NCBI GenBank assembly: GCA_020687605.1
Contig: JAJEQY010000036.1
Location: 1 to 33,079, forward strand
From: Intestinimonas aquisgranensis
GTDB taxonomy: Bacteria; Bacillota; Clostridia; Oscillospirales; Oscillospiraceae
Direction of reading: 5' to 3'
DNA: 33,079 nt
Both the position numbers and the translations under genes were made by a program. Below are positions 14,548 to 22,905 of the stretch, piece after piece (position 1 is the stretch's first letter; each line of letters starts with the position of its first letter). Below the pieces are notes generated by a model. The model searched no databases and was not told the DNA's origin. It worked only from the letters and a program-made list of their open reading frames with translations.

Positions 14548-15585
14548 ATGGCCACCCTGAAGGAGCTCTCGGAGCGGACGGGCTACGCCCCGGCCACCAT
14601 CTCCCGCATCCTCACCGGGGACCCTGGTCTGGCGGTGAGCCCGGAGGCCCGGAAGAAGGTGCTGGAGGAGGCGGGCAGGCTCAACTACGCCGCCACCAAG
14701 TCCCGCCGTGGGCGGGCGCCCAAGACCCTGATGCGGGCGGCGGCGGCGGAGCGGCTGACCCCGGAGCAGCAGCTGGAGGACCCCTTTTACCTCTACCTCC
14801 GGGGCCATGTGGAGCAGGCCTGCCTGGACCAGCGTATCGCCTTCCAGACCCTGGCCCGGCGGGGGGAGGGTTTTGCCCCGCCGGAGGGTGCGGTGGACGG
14901 GGTGGTGGCCATCGGCCGCTTCTCTCTCCGGGAGGCGGAGTCTCTGGCGGCCATGAGCCCCAACGTGGTCTTCCTCAACGCCTCCCCGGACGAGTCCCGG
15001 TTCGACTCGGTGGTCCTCAACTACGATCTGGGCATCCGCCTGGCGGTGGACCACCTGCTGGGGCTGGGCCACCGGAAGGTGGGCTTCATCGGCCCGGCCC
15101 TGCGGCCCGACTACCGGGGAGAGCCCGCTCCGGAGGTCCGCCGGGAGCGGTTCATGGCCCACATGGCCGCCCACGGCCTGCTGGACCCGGCCTTCCTGGT
15201 GGAGGCTCCCATGGATGCCCACTCCACCGCCGCCGCCATGGCGGCCTATCTGGCCTCCGGCGCGCCCCGGCCCACCGCCTTCCTGGCCGCCAGCGAGGAG
15301 ACCGCTCTGGGCGCCGTCCGGGCCATCACCGAGGCGGGGCTCTCCATCCCCGGGGACCTCTCCCTGGTCTCCTTCAACGACACCCCCCTCTCCGCCCTGG
15401 TCACCCCCGCCCTCACCTCGGTGTCCACCCACGCCCGGGAGATGGGCCAGGCCGCCGTCCGCCTCCTGGCGGAGCGGGCCGACCTCCCGAATCGGCCGCC
15501 GGTCCGCACCCTCCCGGTGAAGCTGGTGGTCCCGCCCTCCCTGGTGGTCCGGGAGAGCGCCGCCCCTCCGTCAGATTGCCCATAA
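14548..15585 (+). CDS. LacI/GalR-family transcriptional regulator (probable galactose regulator)
   Basis: 345 aa. The N-terminal LacI-type HTH runs about residues 2-48 (TLKELSERTGYAPATISRIL, then hinge-like RLNYAATKSRRGR). The periplasmic-binding-protein-like ligand domain follows, with GVVAIGRFS, VVFLNASPDESRFDSVVLNYD, HRKVGFIGPA, AFLAASEETALGAVRAI and DLSLVSFNDTPLS all typical of GalR/LacI proteins. The frame is open from an ATG at 14521, but the ATG at 14548 has AAAGGAGGG and begins exactly at the HTH, so I chose it. It lies directly before galE-galT, with matching dyads before its own gene and before galE. Galactose or a Leloir intermediate as effector is inferred from context. Confidence 0.9.
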   Translation: MATLKELSERTGYAPATISRILTGDPGLAVSPEARKKVLEEAGRLNYAATKSRRGRAPKTLMRAAAAERLTPEQQLEDPFYLYLRGHVEQACLDQRIAFQTLARRGEGFAPPEGAVDGVVAIGRFSLREAESLAAMSPNVVFLNASPDESRFDSVVLNYDLGIRLAVDHLLGLGHRKVGFIGPALRPDYRGEPAPEVRRERFMAHMAAHGLLDPAFLVEAPMDAHSTAAAMAAYLASGAPRPTAFLAASEETALGAVRAITEAGLSIPGDLSLVSFNDTPLSALVTPALTSVSTHAREMGQAAVRLLAERADLPNRPPVRTLPVKLVVPPSLVVRESAAPPSDCP

Positions 15586-15619
15586 GCGGCGGGCCCCAAC
15601 TGTGCGCTCTGACAAAGTT

Positions 15620-15638
15620 GAATTTTTAGTAAAAATTC
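15620..15638. promoter_or_regulatory. Perfect 19-bp operator dyad before galE
   Basis: GAATTTTTA-G-TAAAAATTC is a perfect 9-1-9 palindrome. It lies 3 bp upstream of the -35 of the galE promoter. The same core occurs at 14503-14519 before the LacI-family gene, which makes that regulator the likely ligand. Confidence 0.7.
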
Positions 15639-15641
15639 GTC

Positions 15642-15670
15642 TTGCTATTTTCTCCCTGGCCGGATATACT
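15642..15670 (+). promoter_or_regulatory. Promoter of galE-galT
   Basis: TTGCTA (15642-15647), a 17-bp spacer, TATACT (15665-15670). The galE start codon lies 40 bp downstream. Confidence 0.7.
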
Positions 15671-15710
15671 GGAAGCACCAGAGGAAACGTGGAAAGGAAG
15701 GCGCATCAGA

Positions 15711-16703
15711 ATGGCAATTTTAGTGTTGGGCGGGGCCGGCTACATCGGCTCCCACACGGTGTACGAACTCATCGACGCGGGCCGGGACGTGGTGGTGGCG
15801 GACAACCTCCTCACCGGCTTCAGGGAGGCGGTCCACCCCCAAGCCCGGTTCTATCAGCTGGACATCCGGGACAAGGGTGCCCTGGACACCCTGTTCCAGG
15901 CGGAGCACATCGAGGGCGTGATCCACTTTGCCGCCTCATCCCAGGTGGGGGAGAGCATGTCCGACCCCCTGAAGTACTATGACAACAACCTCTACGGCAC
16001 CATGGTGCTCCTGAAGTCCATGGTGGAGCACGGGGTGGACAAGATCGTCTTCTCCTCCACCGCCGCCACCTACGGTGAACCTGAGCGGGTGCCCATCCTG
16101 GAGAGCGACAAGACCGTGCCCACCAACTGCTACGGCAACACCAAGCTGTCCATGGAGCAGATGATGGGCTGGGTGTCCAAGGCCCACGGCCTTAAGTATG
16201 TAGCCCTGCGGTACTTCAACGCCGCCGGCGCCCACATCTCCGGCGCCATCGGCGAGGCCCATGCCCCCGAGACCCATCTGATCCCCATCATCCTCCAGGT
16301 GCCCAACGGCCAGCGGGACCATGTGGGTATCTACGGGGACGACTACCCCACCCCCGACGGCACCTGCATCCGGGACTACATCCATGTGAGCGACCTGGCC
16401 CAGGCCCACATCCTGGCCCTGGACTACCTCATCAAGGGCGGTGAGAACAACGTCTTCAACCTGGGCAACGGCGTGGGCTTCTCCGTGAAGGAGGTCATCG
16501 ACGTGGCCCGGAGCGTCACCGGCCACCCCATCCCCGCAGAGGTCTCCCCCCGCCGGGCCGGCGACCCCGCCCAGCTCATCGCCTCCTCTGCCAAGGCCGT
16601 GGAGGTCCTGGGCTGGAAGCCCAAATACAACGACCTGAGCACCATCATCTCCACCGCCTGGAAGTGGCATCAGGCCCACCCCCACGGCTACGGGGAGGGC
16701 TGA
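15711..16703 (+). CDS. galE: UDP-glucose 4-epimerase
   Basis: 330-aa extended short-chain dehydrogenase that interconverts UDP-galactose and UDP-glucose with bound NAD in the Leloir pathway. The NAD-binding G7-x2-G10-x2-G13 motif is in LVLGGAGYIGSH, and the active-site Y141-x3-K145 is in CYGNTK. FSSTAATYGEP, RYFNAAGAH and RDYIHVSDLA(Q) are GalE hallmarks. The frame is open from a TTG at 15642, but that codon is part of the predicted -35. The ATG at 15711 with GGAAAGGAAGG upstream is the real start. galT begins 4 bp after the stop, so the two are translationally linked. Confidence 0.96.
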   Translation: MAILVLGGAGYIGSHTVYELIDAGRDVVVADNLLTGFREAVHPQARFYQLDIRDKGALDTLFQAEHIEGVIHFAASSQVGESMSDPLKYYDNNLYGTMVLLKSMVEHGVDKIVFSSTAATYGEPERVPILESDKTVPTNCYGNTKLSMEQMMGWVSKAHGLKYVALRYFNAAGAHISGAIGEAHAPETHLIPIILQVPNGQRDHVGIYGDDYPTPDGTCIRDYIHVSDLAQAHILALDYLIKGGENNVFNLGNGVGFSVKEVIDVARSVTGHPIPAEVSPRRAGDPAQLIASSAKAVEVLGWKPKYNDLSTIISTAWKWHQAHPHGYGEG

Positions 16704-16707
16704 GCAC

Positions 16708-18201
16708 ATGGTGGACAGAGAGATCCAGGCCCTGGTGGCCTATGCCCTGGATACCGGCCTCATCGAGCCCTGTGAGCGGGTGTGGGCGGTGAACGCCCTG
16801 CTGGAGGCCCTGGAGCTGGACAGCTATACCGAGCCGGAGACCCCGGCGGAGCGGCCCGTGGACCTGCCCGCGGTGCTCACTGCCCTCATGGACGATGCTC
16901 ACGCCCGGGGCGTGCTCAAGGAGGACTCAGTGGTCTACCGGGACCTCTTCGACACCAAGCTGATGGGCGTGCTCACCCCCCGGCCCGCCCAGGTCATCGG
17001 CAAGTTCCGGGCCCTCTGCGCCGAGGGCCCGGAGCAGGCCACCGACTGGTACTACAAGTTCAGCCAGGACACCAACTACATCCGCCGGGACCGCATCGCC
17101 AAGGACGTGAAGTGGATCGCCCCCACGGAGTACGGGGACCTGGACATCACCATCAACCTCTCCAAGCCGGAGAAGGACCCCAAGGCCATCGCCGCCGCCC
17201 GGAACCTGCCCGCCTCCGCCTATCCCCGGTGCCAGCTGTGCGCCGAGAACGAGGGCTACGCCGGCCGGGTCAACCACCCCGCCCGGGAGAACCACCGCAT
17301 CGTCCCCATCACCATCAACGGTTCTCCCTGGTTCTTGCAGTACTCCCCCTACGTCTACTACAATGAGCACTGCATCTGCCTCAACAGTGAGCATGTGCCC
17401 ATGAAAATCGACCGGGCCTGCTTCGCCAAGCTGCTGGACTTTGTGGGCCAGTTCCCCCATTATTTTGTGGGCTCCAACGCCGACCTGCCCATCGTGGGCG
17501 GCTCCATCCTGGCCCACGACCACTTCCAGGGCGGCCACTACACCTTCGCCATGGAAAAAGCGCCGGTGGAGACCCCCTTCACCTTCCATGGCTACGAGGA
17601 TGTGAAGGCCGGTATTGTGAAGTGGCCCATGTCGGTGGTCCGCCTCACCGCCGCCGACCCGGCCCGGCTCATCGACCTGGCCGACAAGATCCTGCTGTCC
17701 TGGCGGGGCTATACCGACGAGGCCGCCTTCCTCTTCGCCGAGACCGACGGGGAGCCCCACAACACCATCACCCCCATCGCCCGCCGTCGTGGGAGCGACT
17801 ACGAGCTGGACCTGGTGCTCCGCAACAACATCACCACAGCCGAGCACCCCCTGGGCGTCTACCACCCCCACGCCGAGCTCCACCATATCAAGAAGGAGAA
17901 CATCGGACTCATCGAGGTCATGGGCCTGGCCGTGCTGCCCGCCCGGCTGAAGGAGGAGCTCGCCGCCGTGGCTGACGCCCTGGCCTCCGGTGCCGACCTC
18001 CGTGCCGACGAGCGCACTGAAAAGCACGCCGACTGGGCCGAAGGCTTCAAGGGCAAGTACACCATCACGGCGGACAACGCCCTGGACATCGTGGAGAAGG
18101 AGACTGGTCTGGTCTTCGCCCAGGTGCTGGAGCACGCCGGTGTCTACAAGCGCACCGCCGAGGGCAAGGCCGCCTTCCTGCGGTTCCTGGAGCAGATCTG
18201 A
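16708..18201 (+). CDS. galT: Class II UDP-glucose--hexose-1-phosphate uridylyltransferase
   Basis: 497 aa, the size of the Firmicutes GalT family rather than the ~350-aa E. coli type. It transfers UMP from UDP-glucose to galactose-1-phosphate; the reaction yields UDP-galactose for GalE. The active-site histidine motif is ILAHDHFQGG, with H270, H272 and Q274. The N-terminal helical region (RVWAVNALLEAL) and YPRCQLCAENEGYAGR are also typical. The start ATG is 4 bp after galE, with a GGGAGGG inside the galE end. No galactokinase gene is in the window. The pair ends at a strong terminator (18216-18253). Confidence 0.95.
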   Translation: MVDREIQALVAYALDTGLIEPCERVWAVNALLEALELDSYTEPETPAERPVDLPAVLTALMDDAHARGVLKEDSVVYRDLFDTKLMGVLTPRPAQVIGKFRALCAEGPEQATDWYYKFSQDTNYIRRDRIAKDVKWIAPTEYGDLDITINLSKPEKDPKAIAAARNLPASAYPRCQLCAENEGYAGRVNHPARENHRIVPITINGSPWFLQYSPYVYYNEHCICLNSEHVPMKIDRACFAKLLDFVGQFPHYFVGSNADLPIVGGSILAHDHFQGGHYTFAMEKAPVETPFTFHGYEDVKAGIVKWPMSVVRLTAADPARLIDLADKILLSWRGYTDEAAFLFAETDGEPHNTITPIARRRGSDYELDLVLRNNITTAEHPLGVYHPHAELHHIKKENIGLIEVMGLAVLPARLKEELAAVADALASGADLRADERTEKHADWAEGFKGKYTITADNALDIVEKETGLVFAQVLEHAGVYKRTAEGKAAFLRFLEQI

Positions 18202-18215
18202 ACAAATATGTCTTT

Positions 18216-18253
18216 GCGCCGCTCTGGAGGATTCTCCAGAGCGGCGCTTTACT
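18216..18253 (+). terminator. Terminator of galE-galT
   Basis: A perfect 14-bp stem GCGCCGCTCTGGAG (18216-18229) with 18234-18247 and a GATT loop, followed by TTTACT. Confidence 0.85.
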
Positions 18254-18295
18254 ATTGTAAAGGGCCTCGGCCGCCTGTACGGTGGATGCGGGCCA

Positions 18296-18304
18296 TGGTA
18301 AAAT
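18296..18304 (+). promoter_or_regulatory. Possible extended -10 promoter of the Sel1/TPR gene
   Basis: TGGTAAAAT gives an extended -10 (TAAAAT at 18299-18304), 22 bp before the start codon, but no good -35 is visible 17 bp upstream. It is supported mainly by position after the galT terminator. Confidence 0.35.
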
Positions 18305-18326
18305 GGAATAAAACGGAGGGGTAGAC

Positions 18327-19976
18327 ATGAAAGGGCGAGAGACAGACCTGCGCATCCTGCAGCGGCACCTGTCCGGCCGGGGCCGGAAGGTCTTTCCCAA
18401 CCAGGTGGTGTTTTATAACGGGGTGCTGGGTCTCACCGACCCGGCTCTGCTGCCCGGCTCCATGGTGGAGGCGCTGGGCCGGTTGGGCAGCGGTCAGCGG
18501 CCTGACGAGCCCCTGTGCCGGCAGATGGACTACCTTCTCCACCACTGCCTGGACAGCAACTCGGCCAACATTGGTAAGCACATCAACGACCTGCCCGACA
18601 ACCCGGTGCCCAAGGCCCACCGGGCCCACTACCTCAACGACCGAAACCGGGGAGAGATCCTCCGACGGCTGCGGGCGGTGATCCAGTACTGCCTGGCGCG
18701 CCGGGCCTCCCGGGACGCCATGGAGGAGGGGGACTTCGCCGCCCTCCTGGAGCAGCTGAAGGGGGAGCTGGGCGGGGCGTCGGACACTCTGCGCCAGACC
18801 GACCTGCTTACTCCCGGCATCCTGGCCAACGTGATCTACGAGGTCCTCTGCTCCTTCTTCACGCAAGTGCGCACCGACCTGGCCCGGGTCCGGGGGGCGG
18901 AGCGCCGGGTGGAGCAACAGAACGCCGAGTACTTTGCCAAGGTGGACCGCTTCGGCAATCGGAACATCGACCGCTTTTTTGCCCTCCAACGCCTGGCCGG
19001 TACCAATGCTGTGGCCGCCAACGAGCTGGCCTGCGTCTACTACTACGGGGCGGAGTACCTGTGCGTGGACGAGGGAGAGGGCAGCGACGGCTGGTTCCGG
19101 GTGGAGCGGGACTACGAGCTGGCGGCGAAGTACTTCAAGCTGGCCGCCGCCTGGGACCCGCCGGTGACCAGCGCCTGTTGGTCCCTGGGCCACATGGCCC
19201 TCAACCGGAAGATCACCGGCCTGGACGGCGAGGAGGCCGACCGGCTGGCCGAGACCTATTTTCAGTATGCCGCCGACCAGGATTTCACGGCGGCCCACAA
19301 CAGTCTGGGCCTCCTGGAACAAAAGCAGGGGGACCAGCTGCTGGAACGTCTCCACGCACTGACGGGGGAGGAGCGGGCGGCCATGCTCTCCCACTACCGC
19401 CGGGCCCTGGAGCTCTGGGACAGGGCGGGGCAGGACGGCTGGCCCTACGGCCACATCAACGTGGCGGAGTTCCTGGCCCGGGCCGACTACCGACGACATG
19501 TGCTCCCCCTGCTGGGACCGGAGCTGAAGTTGGAGGGCCCCATGGACCCTGCCGGGCGGTGGCAGCTGGCCGCCGACCAGGGCAACCTGTGGGCCATGAA
19601 CTGCCTGGCACTCCTCAGGTGCGCCGGAGGAGACCTGGAGGGGGCCAGGACCCTGTGGGAGCGGGCCGCCGCCTGGAATTACCCCACCGCCCGCCTCAAC
19701 CTGGCCCTGCGGCTCTACGCCCCCGACGGCCTGACCCCCGACCCGGAGGCCTACCGGGCCAATCTGGAGACGGCCTCTGCCATGGGCAGCGCCCAGGCCA
19801 GCTATCGGCTGGCCCTCCTGGCCCTGGACCGCAGTCTGCTGGACGCCTCGGCCTGGCTGGCCCGGGCGGAGGAGCAGAACTATGAAAAATTCAGCATCGA
19901 GCTCTATCACAAGATCTGTGATCTGCGCCGGCGCATCGAGGGCTGGCGCCCTCTGCGGATAGAAGAGGAGGAATGA
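18327..19976 (+). CDS. Sel1/TPR-type repeat protein, cytoplasmic
   Basis: 549 aa without signal peptide or membrane segments. The N-terminal ~190 residues are helical and charged, and I do not recognise them. From about residue 200 the protein is a string of helix-turn-helix repeats of Sel1/TPR type: AANELACVYYYGAEYL, YELAAKYFKLAAAW, AETYFQYAADQDFTAAHNSLGLLEQ, DQGNLWAMNCLALLRCAGGD and GSAQASYRLALLALDRS. Such proteins act as protein-binding scaffolds. The ATG has GGAGGGG upstream. The stop codon is 2 bp before the chosen start of the SLH protein gene, so both are probably one operon. The function is unknown; a role linked to the co-expressed surface protein is only a guess. Confidence 0.8.
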   Translation: MKGRETDLRILQRHLSGRGRKVFPNQVVFYNGVLGLTDPALLPGSMVEALGRLGSGQRPDEPLCRQMDYLLHHCLDSNSANIGKHINDLPDNPVPKAHRAHYLNDRNRGEILRRLRAVIQYCLARRASRDAMEEGDFAALLEQLKGELGGASDTLRQTDLLTPGILANVIYEVLCSFFTQVRTDLARVRGAERRVEQQNAEYFAKVDRFGNRNIDRFFALQRLAGTNAVAANELACVYYYGAEYLCVDEGEGSDGWFRVERDYELAAKYFKLAAAWDPPVTSACWSLGHMALNRKITGLDGEEADRLAETYFQYAADQDFTAAHNSLGLLEQKQGDQLLERLHALTGEERAAMLSHYRRALELWDRAGQDGWPYGHINVAEFLARADYRRHVLPLLGPELKLEGPMDPAGRWQLAADQGNLWAMNCLALLRCAGGDLEGARTLWERAAAWNYPTARLNLALRLYAPDGLTPDPEAYRANLETASAMGSAQASYRLALLALDRSLLDASAWLARAEEQNYEKFSIELYHKICDLRRRIEGWRPLRIEEEE

Positions 19977-19978
19977 CC

Positions 19979-21325
19979 ATGAAAAAACGTATCCCAATTC
20001 TGGCCCTGACGACCGTTTTGTGCCTGTCCCTGTGTACGGGTCCAGCCCTGGCAGCCAACGCCGTGGACGCCTCTGGGACCGTGAGCGACTTCGAGTCGAG
20101 CTGGCAAATGGAGGCACTGTACGGCACAGAGACCTGGACGGGGAGCGCCCAGATCTTTGACCCGTATGTAGACTACTCCATGGATCTGCCCGTCTATTTC
20201 GTCGGCGAGGATTCGCTGATGACCGCCGTTCAGGACAACTACTATGATCTCCGCGTGGCGGAGGAGGTCCTCTGGACGGCGTTCGGCATGGACTATGACG
20301 CCGGGATGGAGGTGGACATGTCCCGGGCGCAGTTCTACGGCGTGGAGGAGTACGGCCCCTCCGCCCATATGCAGGGCTCCGGCTACGTCCTCCATAAAGG
20401 GGTGTATACCTGCTACCGCGATGTGGCCTATGCCACCCCCGACTGCATCGTCGTAGCGGGGGCCGACACGGCGTCCAAGGCTACCGACGTGCCTGAGACC
20501 GCTGAGGACGCCTATACTGTCACCGACGACGCCGGCAACGTCTTTACCCTGGACAAGCCCTATGTGGCGGTGTCCGCAGACGAGCTCAGCGGCACCCCCG
20601 AGTATGAGCTCCAGCCCGGCACCACCGTCACTGCCCCGGAGGGGATCGACTTCTACATGGTCCTCTCCTACTCCATCCTGACCGGAAACGGCGGCGGTGG
20701 CGAGGTGAGTGAGGACGACCGCCGCAGCGTCACCGTGGAGGAGGACAAGATCTACGAGTTCAGAACCGACGCCGACACCTGCATCAACTTCCGGGTCCCG
20801 CCGGTGAATCCCTTCACCGATGTGGCCGAGGACGCCTACTACTACGCACCCGCCCTCTGGGCGGCCAAGAACGGCGTCACCACCGGCACCAGCGCCACCA
20901 CCTTCTCCCCGGAGCAGACCTGCACCCGGGGGGAGATCATCACCCTCCTGTGGCGGTTTTACGGCTCTCCTGAGCCGACGTCTGCCGGGTCCGCCTTTGC
21001 CGACGTCACCGATCCCGACAGCTACTACTACAAGGCCTGCCAGTGGGCCGCGGAGCAGGGCATGACGGACGGCGATACCTTTGCCCCCGGTGACCCCTGT
21101 ACCCGGGCCATGGCGGTGGAGTTCCTGTGGCACGCCAACCAGTGTCCCCAGGTGGAAGCGGATACCGGCTTTGCAGACGTGCCCGCTGGGGCCTCCTACG
21201 CCGACGCGGTGACCTGGGCCGTGAACTGGGGCGTCACCCAGGGCACGGGCGAGGGGACCTTCTCACCCGACCTCACCTGCACCCGGGGCCAGATCGTCAC
21301 CTTCTTGTTCAGGAGTATCTGGTAA
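19979..21325 (+). CDS. Secreted protein with three SLH domains
   Basis: 448 aa. The signal peptide MKKRIPILALTTVLCLSLCT ends near ALAANAV. Residues about 27-270 form a Tyr- and acid-rich domain I do not recognise. It has a DDAGNVFTLDKPYVAVSADE segment and short Gly-rich linkers. Three SLH domains cover 277-448, with motifs CTRGEIITLLWRF, CTRAMAVEFLWHA and CTRGQIVTFLFRS. The protein should be retained on the cell wall. Two ATGs are possible, 19973 and 19979; the GAGGAGG at 19965-19971 is 1 nt from the first and 7 nt from the second, so 19979 is chosen. The SLH motifs resemble those of the large surface protein at 1524-4982 (GITTGTSATT and GVTTGTSATT). Confidence 0.9.
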   Translation: MKKRIPILALTTVLCLSLCTGPALAANAVDASGTVSDFESSWQMEALYGTETWTGSAQIFDPYVDYSMDLPVYFVGEDSLMTAVQDNYYDLRVAEEVLWTAFGMDYDAGMEVDMSRAQFYGVEEYGPSAHMQGSGYVLHKGVYTCYRDVAYATPDCIVVAGADTASKATDVPETAEDAYTVTDDAGNVFTLDKPYVAVSADELSGTPEYELQPGTTVTAPEGIDFYMVLSYSILTGNGGGGEVSEDDRRSVTVEEDKIYEFRTDADTCINFRVPPVNPFTDVAEDAYYYAPALWAAKNGVTTGTSATTFSPEQTCTRGEIITLLWRFYGSPEPTSAGSAFADVTDPDSYYYKACQWAAEQGMTDGDTFAPGDPCTRAMAVEFLWHANQCPQVEADTGFADVPAGASYADAVTWAVNWGVTQGTGEGTFSPDLTCTRGQIVTFLFRSIW

Positions 21326-21333
21326 AGCCAGCT

Positions 21334-21386
21334 CATAACAAAACACGTCCCGGCTTTGAAAAAGAGCCGGGACGTGTTTTGTTATG
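21334..21386. terminator. Bidirectional terminator between convergent genes
   Basis: A perfect 22-bp inverted repeat (21334-21355 with 21365-21386) with a 9-nt A-rich loop and T-rich or A-rich ends on both sides. It serves the SLH gene on the plus strand and the MoxR-type gene on the minus strand, whose stop codon (21382-21384) lies inside the right arm. Confidence 0.88.
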
Positions 21387-22905
21387 TCTCGCCGGTGTCT
21401 TCCCGGCGAACCTGGGCGATCTCAGAGAGAAGGGCCTGCTGGGTGTCGTTGAAGAGGAGGGACTTGTTGTGGCGGTAATAGGCCTCACAGCCGAAGTTCT
21501 GGATGAACCAGGAGGTGTGGGTGCCGGCGGTGAGTTCGGTGGCGAAGATGACCAGCTCCTGGCCCTCCCCCAGGGCGGCCTCCAAAAAGGCGAAGGCCTG
21601 CTCCAGGTGGCTCCCCACCTGGGCGGCAGCACTGGCCCGGAGTGCCACATCGGACTGAAAGTCAACCTTCAAAAGTTCAAAGGCGGCGGTGCTGTCGGCG
21701 GGGGCGGCTTCCTTCAGGCGGCGGAGTAGTTCCTCCAGCCGCCCCAGATGGGCCAGGACCAGCCGTTCCCCCTGCCGGTCGCCGGAGCCGGAGGCCCGGC
21801 GGCGGGAGAGGTCCTGCCGGAGTGCGTCAGCCTTTTCAGCCAGGAAGGCATCGGGCCGGACGGTATCCAACTGCCCCTTTAGGGTGGCCAGATTGGAATG
21901 GAGGGCGCTGGCTAGGGCGTCCAGCTCCCACACCTTCCGGCACTCCTCCCGGAGCCGGGAGAGGAGCAGCCCCAGAATGCTCAGCCGCTGGTCGAAGGGG
22001 GCGGCGGAGAGCTCCCGGACCATCAGGGGGGACCACTGCCCGGCGAGGATCTCATCCACGTGGTAGACCTTCCGGTACTGGTCGTAGAGGGCCAGGTAGT
22101 CGGCAAAGTCCCGGGCGATGCGGGGGAGCTGGAGGTATTCCCCCACCACCTCCCGGTCGGCGGGGATGCCCAGGGCCTCGTAGGTGAGGAGCAGCTCGGA
22201 GAGGTCCTCCCAGCCCCGGGCAGTGACGAACTGGAGGCCGTCGGCGGTGCGCTCCACGGCGTAGAAGTTCTCTTTGCGCAGGTCCAGGTAGGAGAGAATG
22301 GCTCCGTGGATGCCACGGGCCTGGGCGTATTCCTTCCACACGCCGTAGTCGGCGGTGATGTCCATGCGCTTGACCCGGTCCAGGGTGACCACGTCGAACT
22401 CCCGCACCGACTTGTTGTACTCCGGCGGGTTGCCGGCGGCGGCGATGATCCAGCCCTCAGGGAGGCGCTGGTTGCCAAAGGTCTTGCACTGGAGGAACTG
22501 GAGCATCATGGGGGCCAGGGTCTCCGAGATGCAGTTGATCTCATCCAGGAAAAGAATGCCCTCCCGGACGCCGGTCTCCTCCATGGTCCGGTAAACCGAG
22601 GCCAAAATCTCACTCATGGTATACTCGGTGACCGAGTGGACTTGGCCGCCGAAGGTCTCCTCCCGGATGAAGGGGAGCCCCAGGGCGGACTGGCGGGTGT
22701 GGTGGGTGATGGTGTAGCTCACCAGGCCGATGCCCAGCTCGGCGGCGATCTGCTCCATGATCTGGGTCTTGCCGATGCCCGGCGGGCCCATGAGGAGGAG
22801 GGGCCGCTGCCGCACCGGCGGGATGCGCCAGGCCCCCAGCTCGTCTTTGGACAGGTAGGCCCGGACGGTATTTTGAATCTCCTCTTTGGCGCGTTTGATG
22901 TTCAT
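21382..22905 (-). CDS. MoxR-type AAA+ ATPase with long C-terminal extension
   Basis: 507 aa. The AAA+ core has Walker A GPPGIGKT (G40-T47) and Walker B ILFLDEIN (D121, E122), then AAAGNPPEYNKSV (sensor-1 region) and a DRVKRMDI segment. MoxR ATPases work as chaperone-like remodellers together with VWA-domain proteins, usually encoded next door, as here. The C-terminal ~200 residues are unusual for simple MoxR proteins: charged, helical and coiled-coil-like, ending with CEAYYRHNKSLLF. The ATG overlaps the stop of the VWA gene by 4 bp (ATGA), indicating translational coupling. It is the last gene of the three-gene operon. The family is certain; the client is unknown. Confidence 0.9.
   Translation of the reverse strand: MNIKRAKEEIQNTVRAYLSKDELGAWRIPPVRQRPLLLMGPPGIGKTQIMEQIAAELGIGLVSYTITHHTRQSALGLPFIREETFGGQVHSVTEYTMSEILASVYRTMEETGVREGILFLDEINCISETLAPMMLQFLQCKTFGNQRLPEGWIIAAAGNPPEYNKSVREFDVVTLDRVKRMDITADYGVWKEYAQARGIHGAILSYLDLRKENFYAVERTADGLQFVTARGWEDLSELLLTYEALGIPADREVVGEYLQLPRIARDFADYLALYDQYRKVYHVDEILAGQWSPLMVRELSAAPFDQRLSILGLLLSRLREECRKVWELDALASALHSNLATLKGQLDTVRPDAFLAEKADALRQDLSRRRASGSGDRQGERLVLAHLGRLEELLRRLKEAAPADSTAAFELLKVDFQSDVALRASAAAQVGSHLEQAFAFLEAALGEGQELVIFATELTAGTHTSWFIQNFGCEAYYRHNKSLLFNDTQQALLSEIAQVRREDTGET

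Noticed and set aside
15642..15710. Upstream TTG start for galE giving 353 aa
   Set aside because: The TTG is part of the predicted -35 and the extra residues precede the NAD-binding motif; the ATG at 15711 has a good site.
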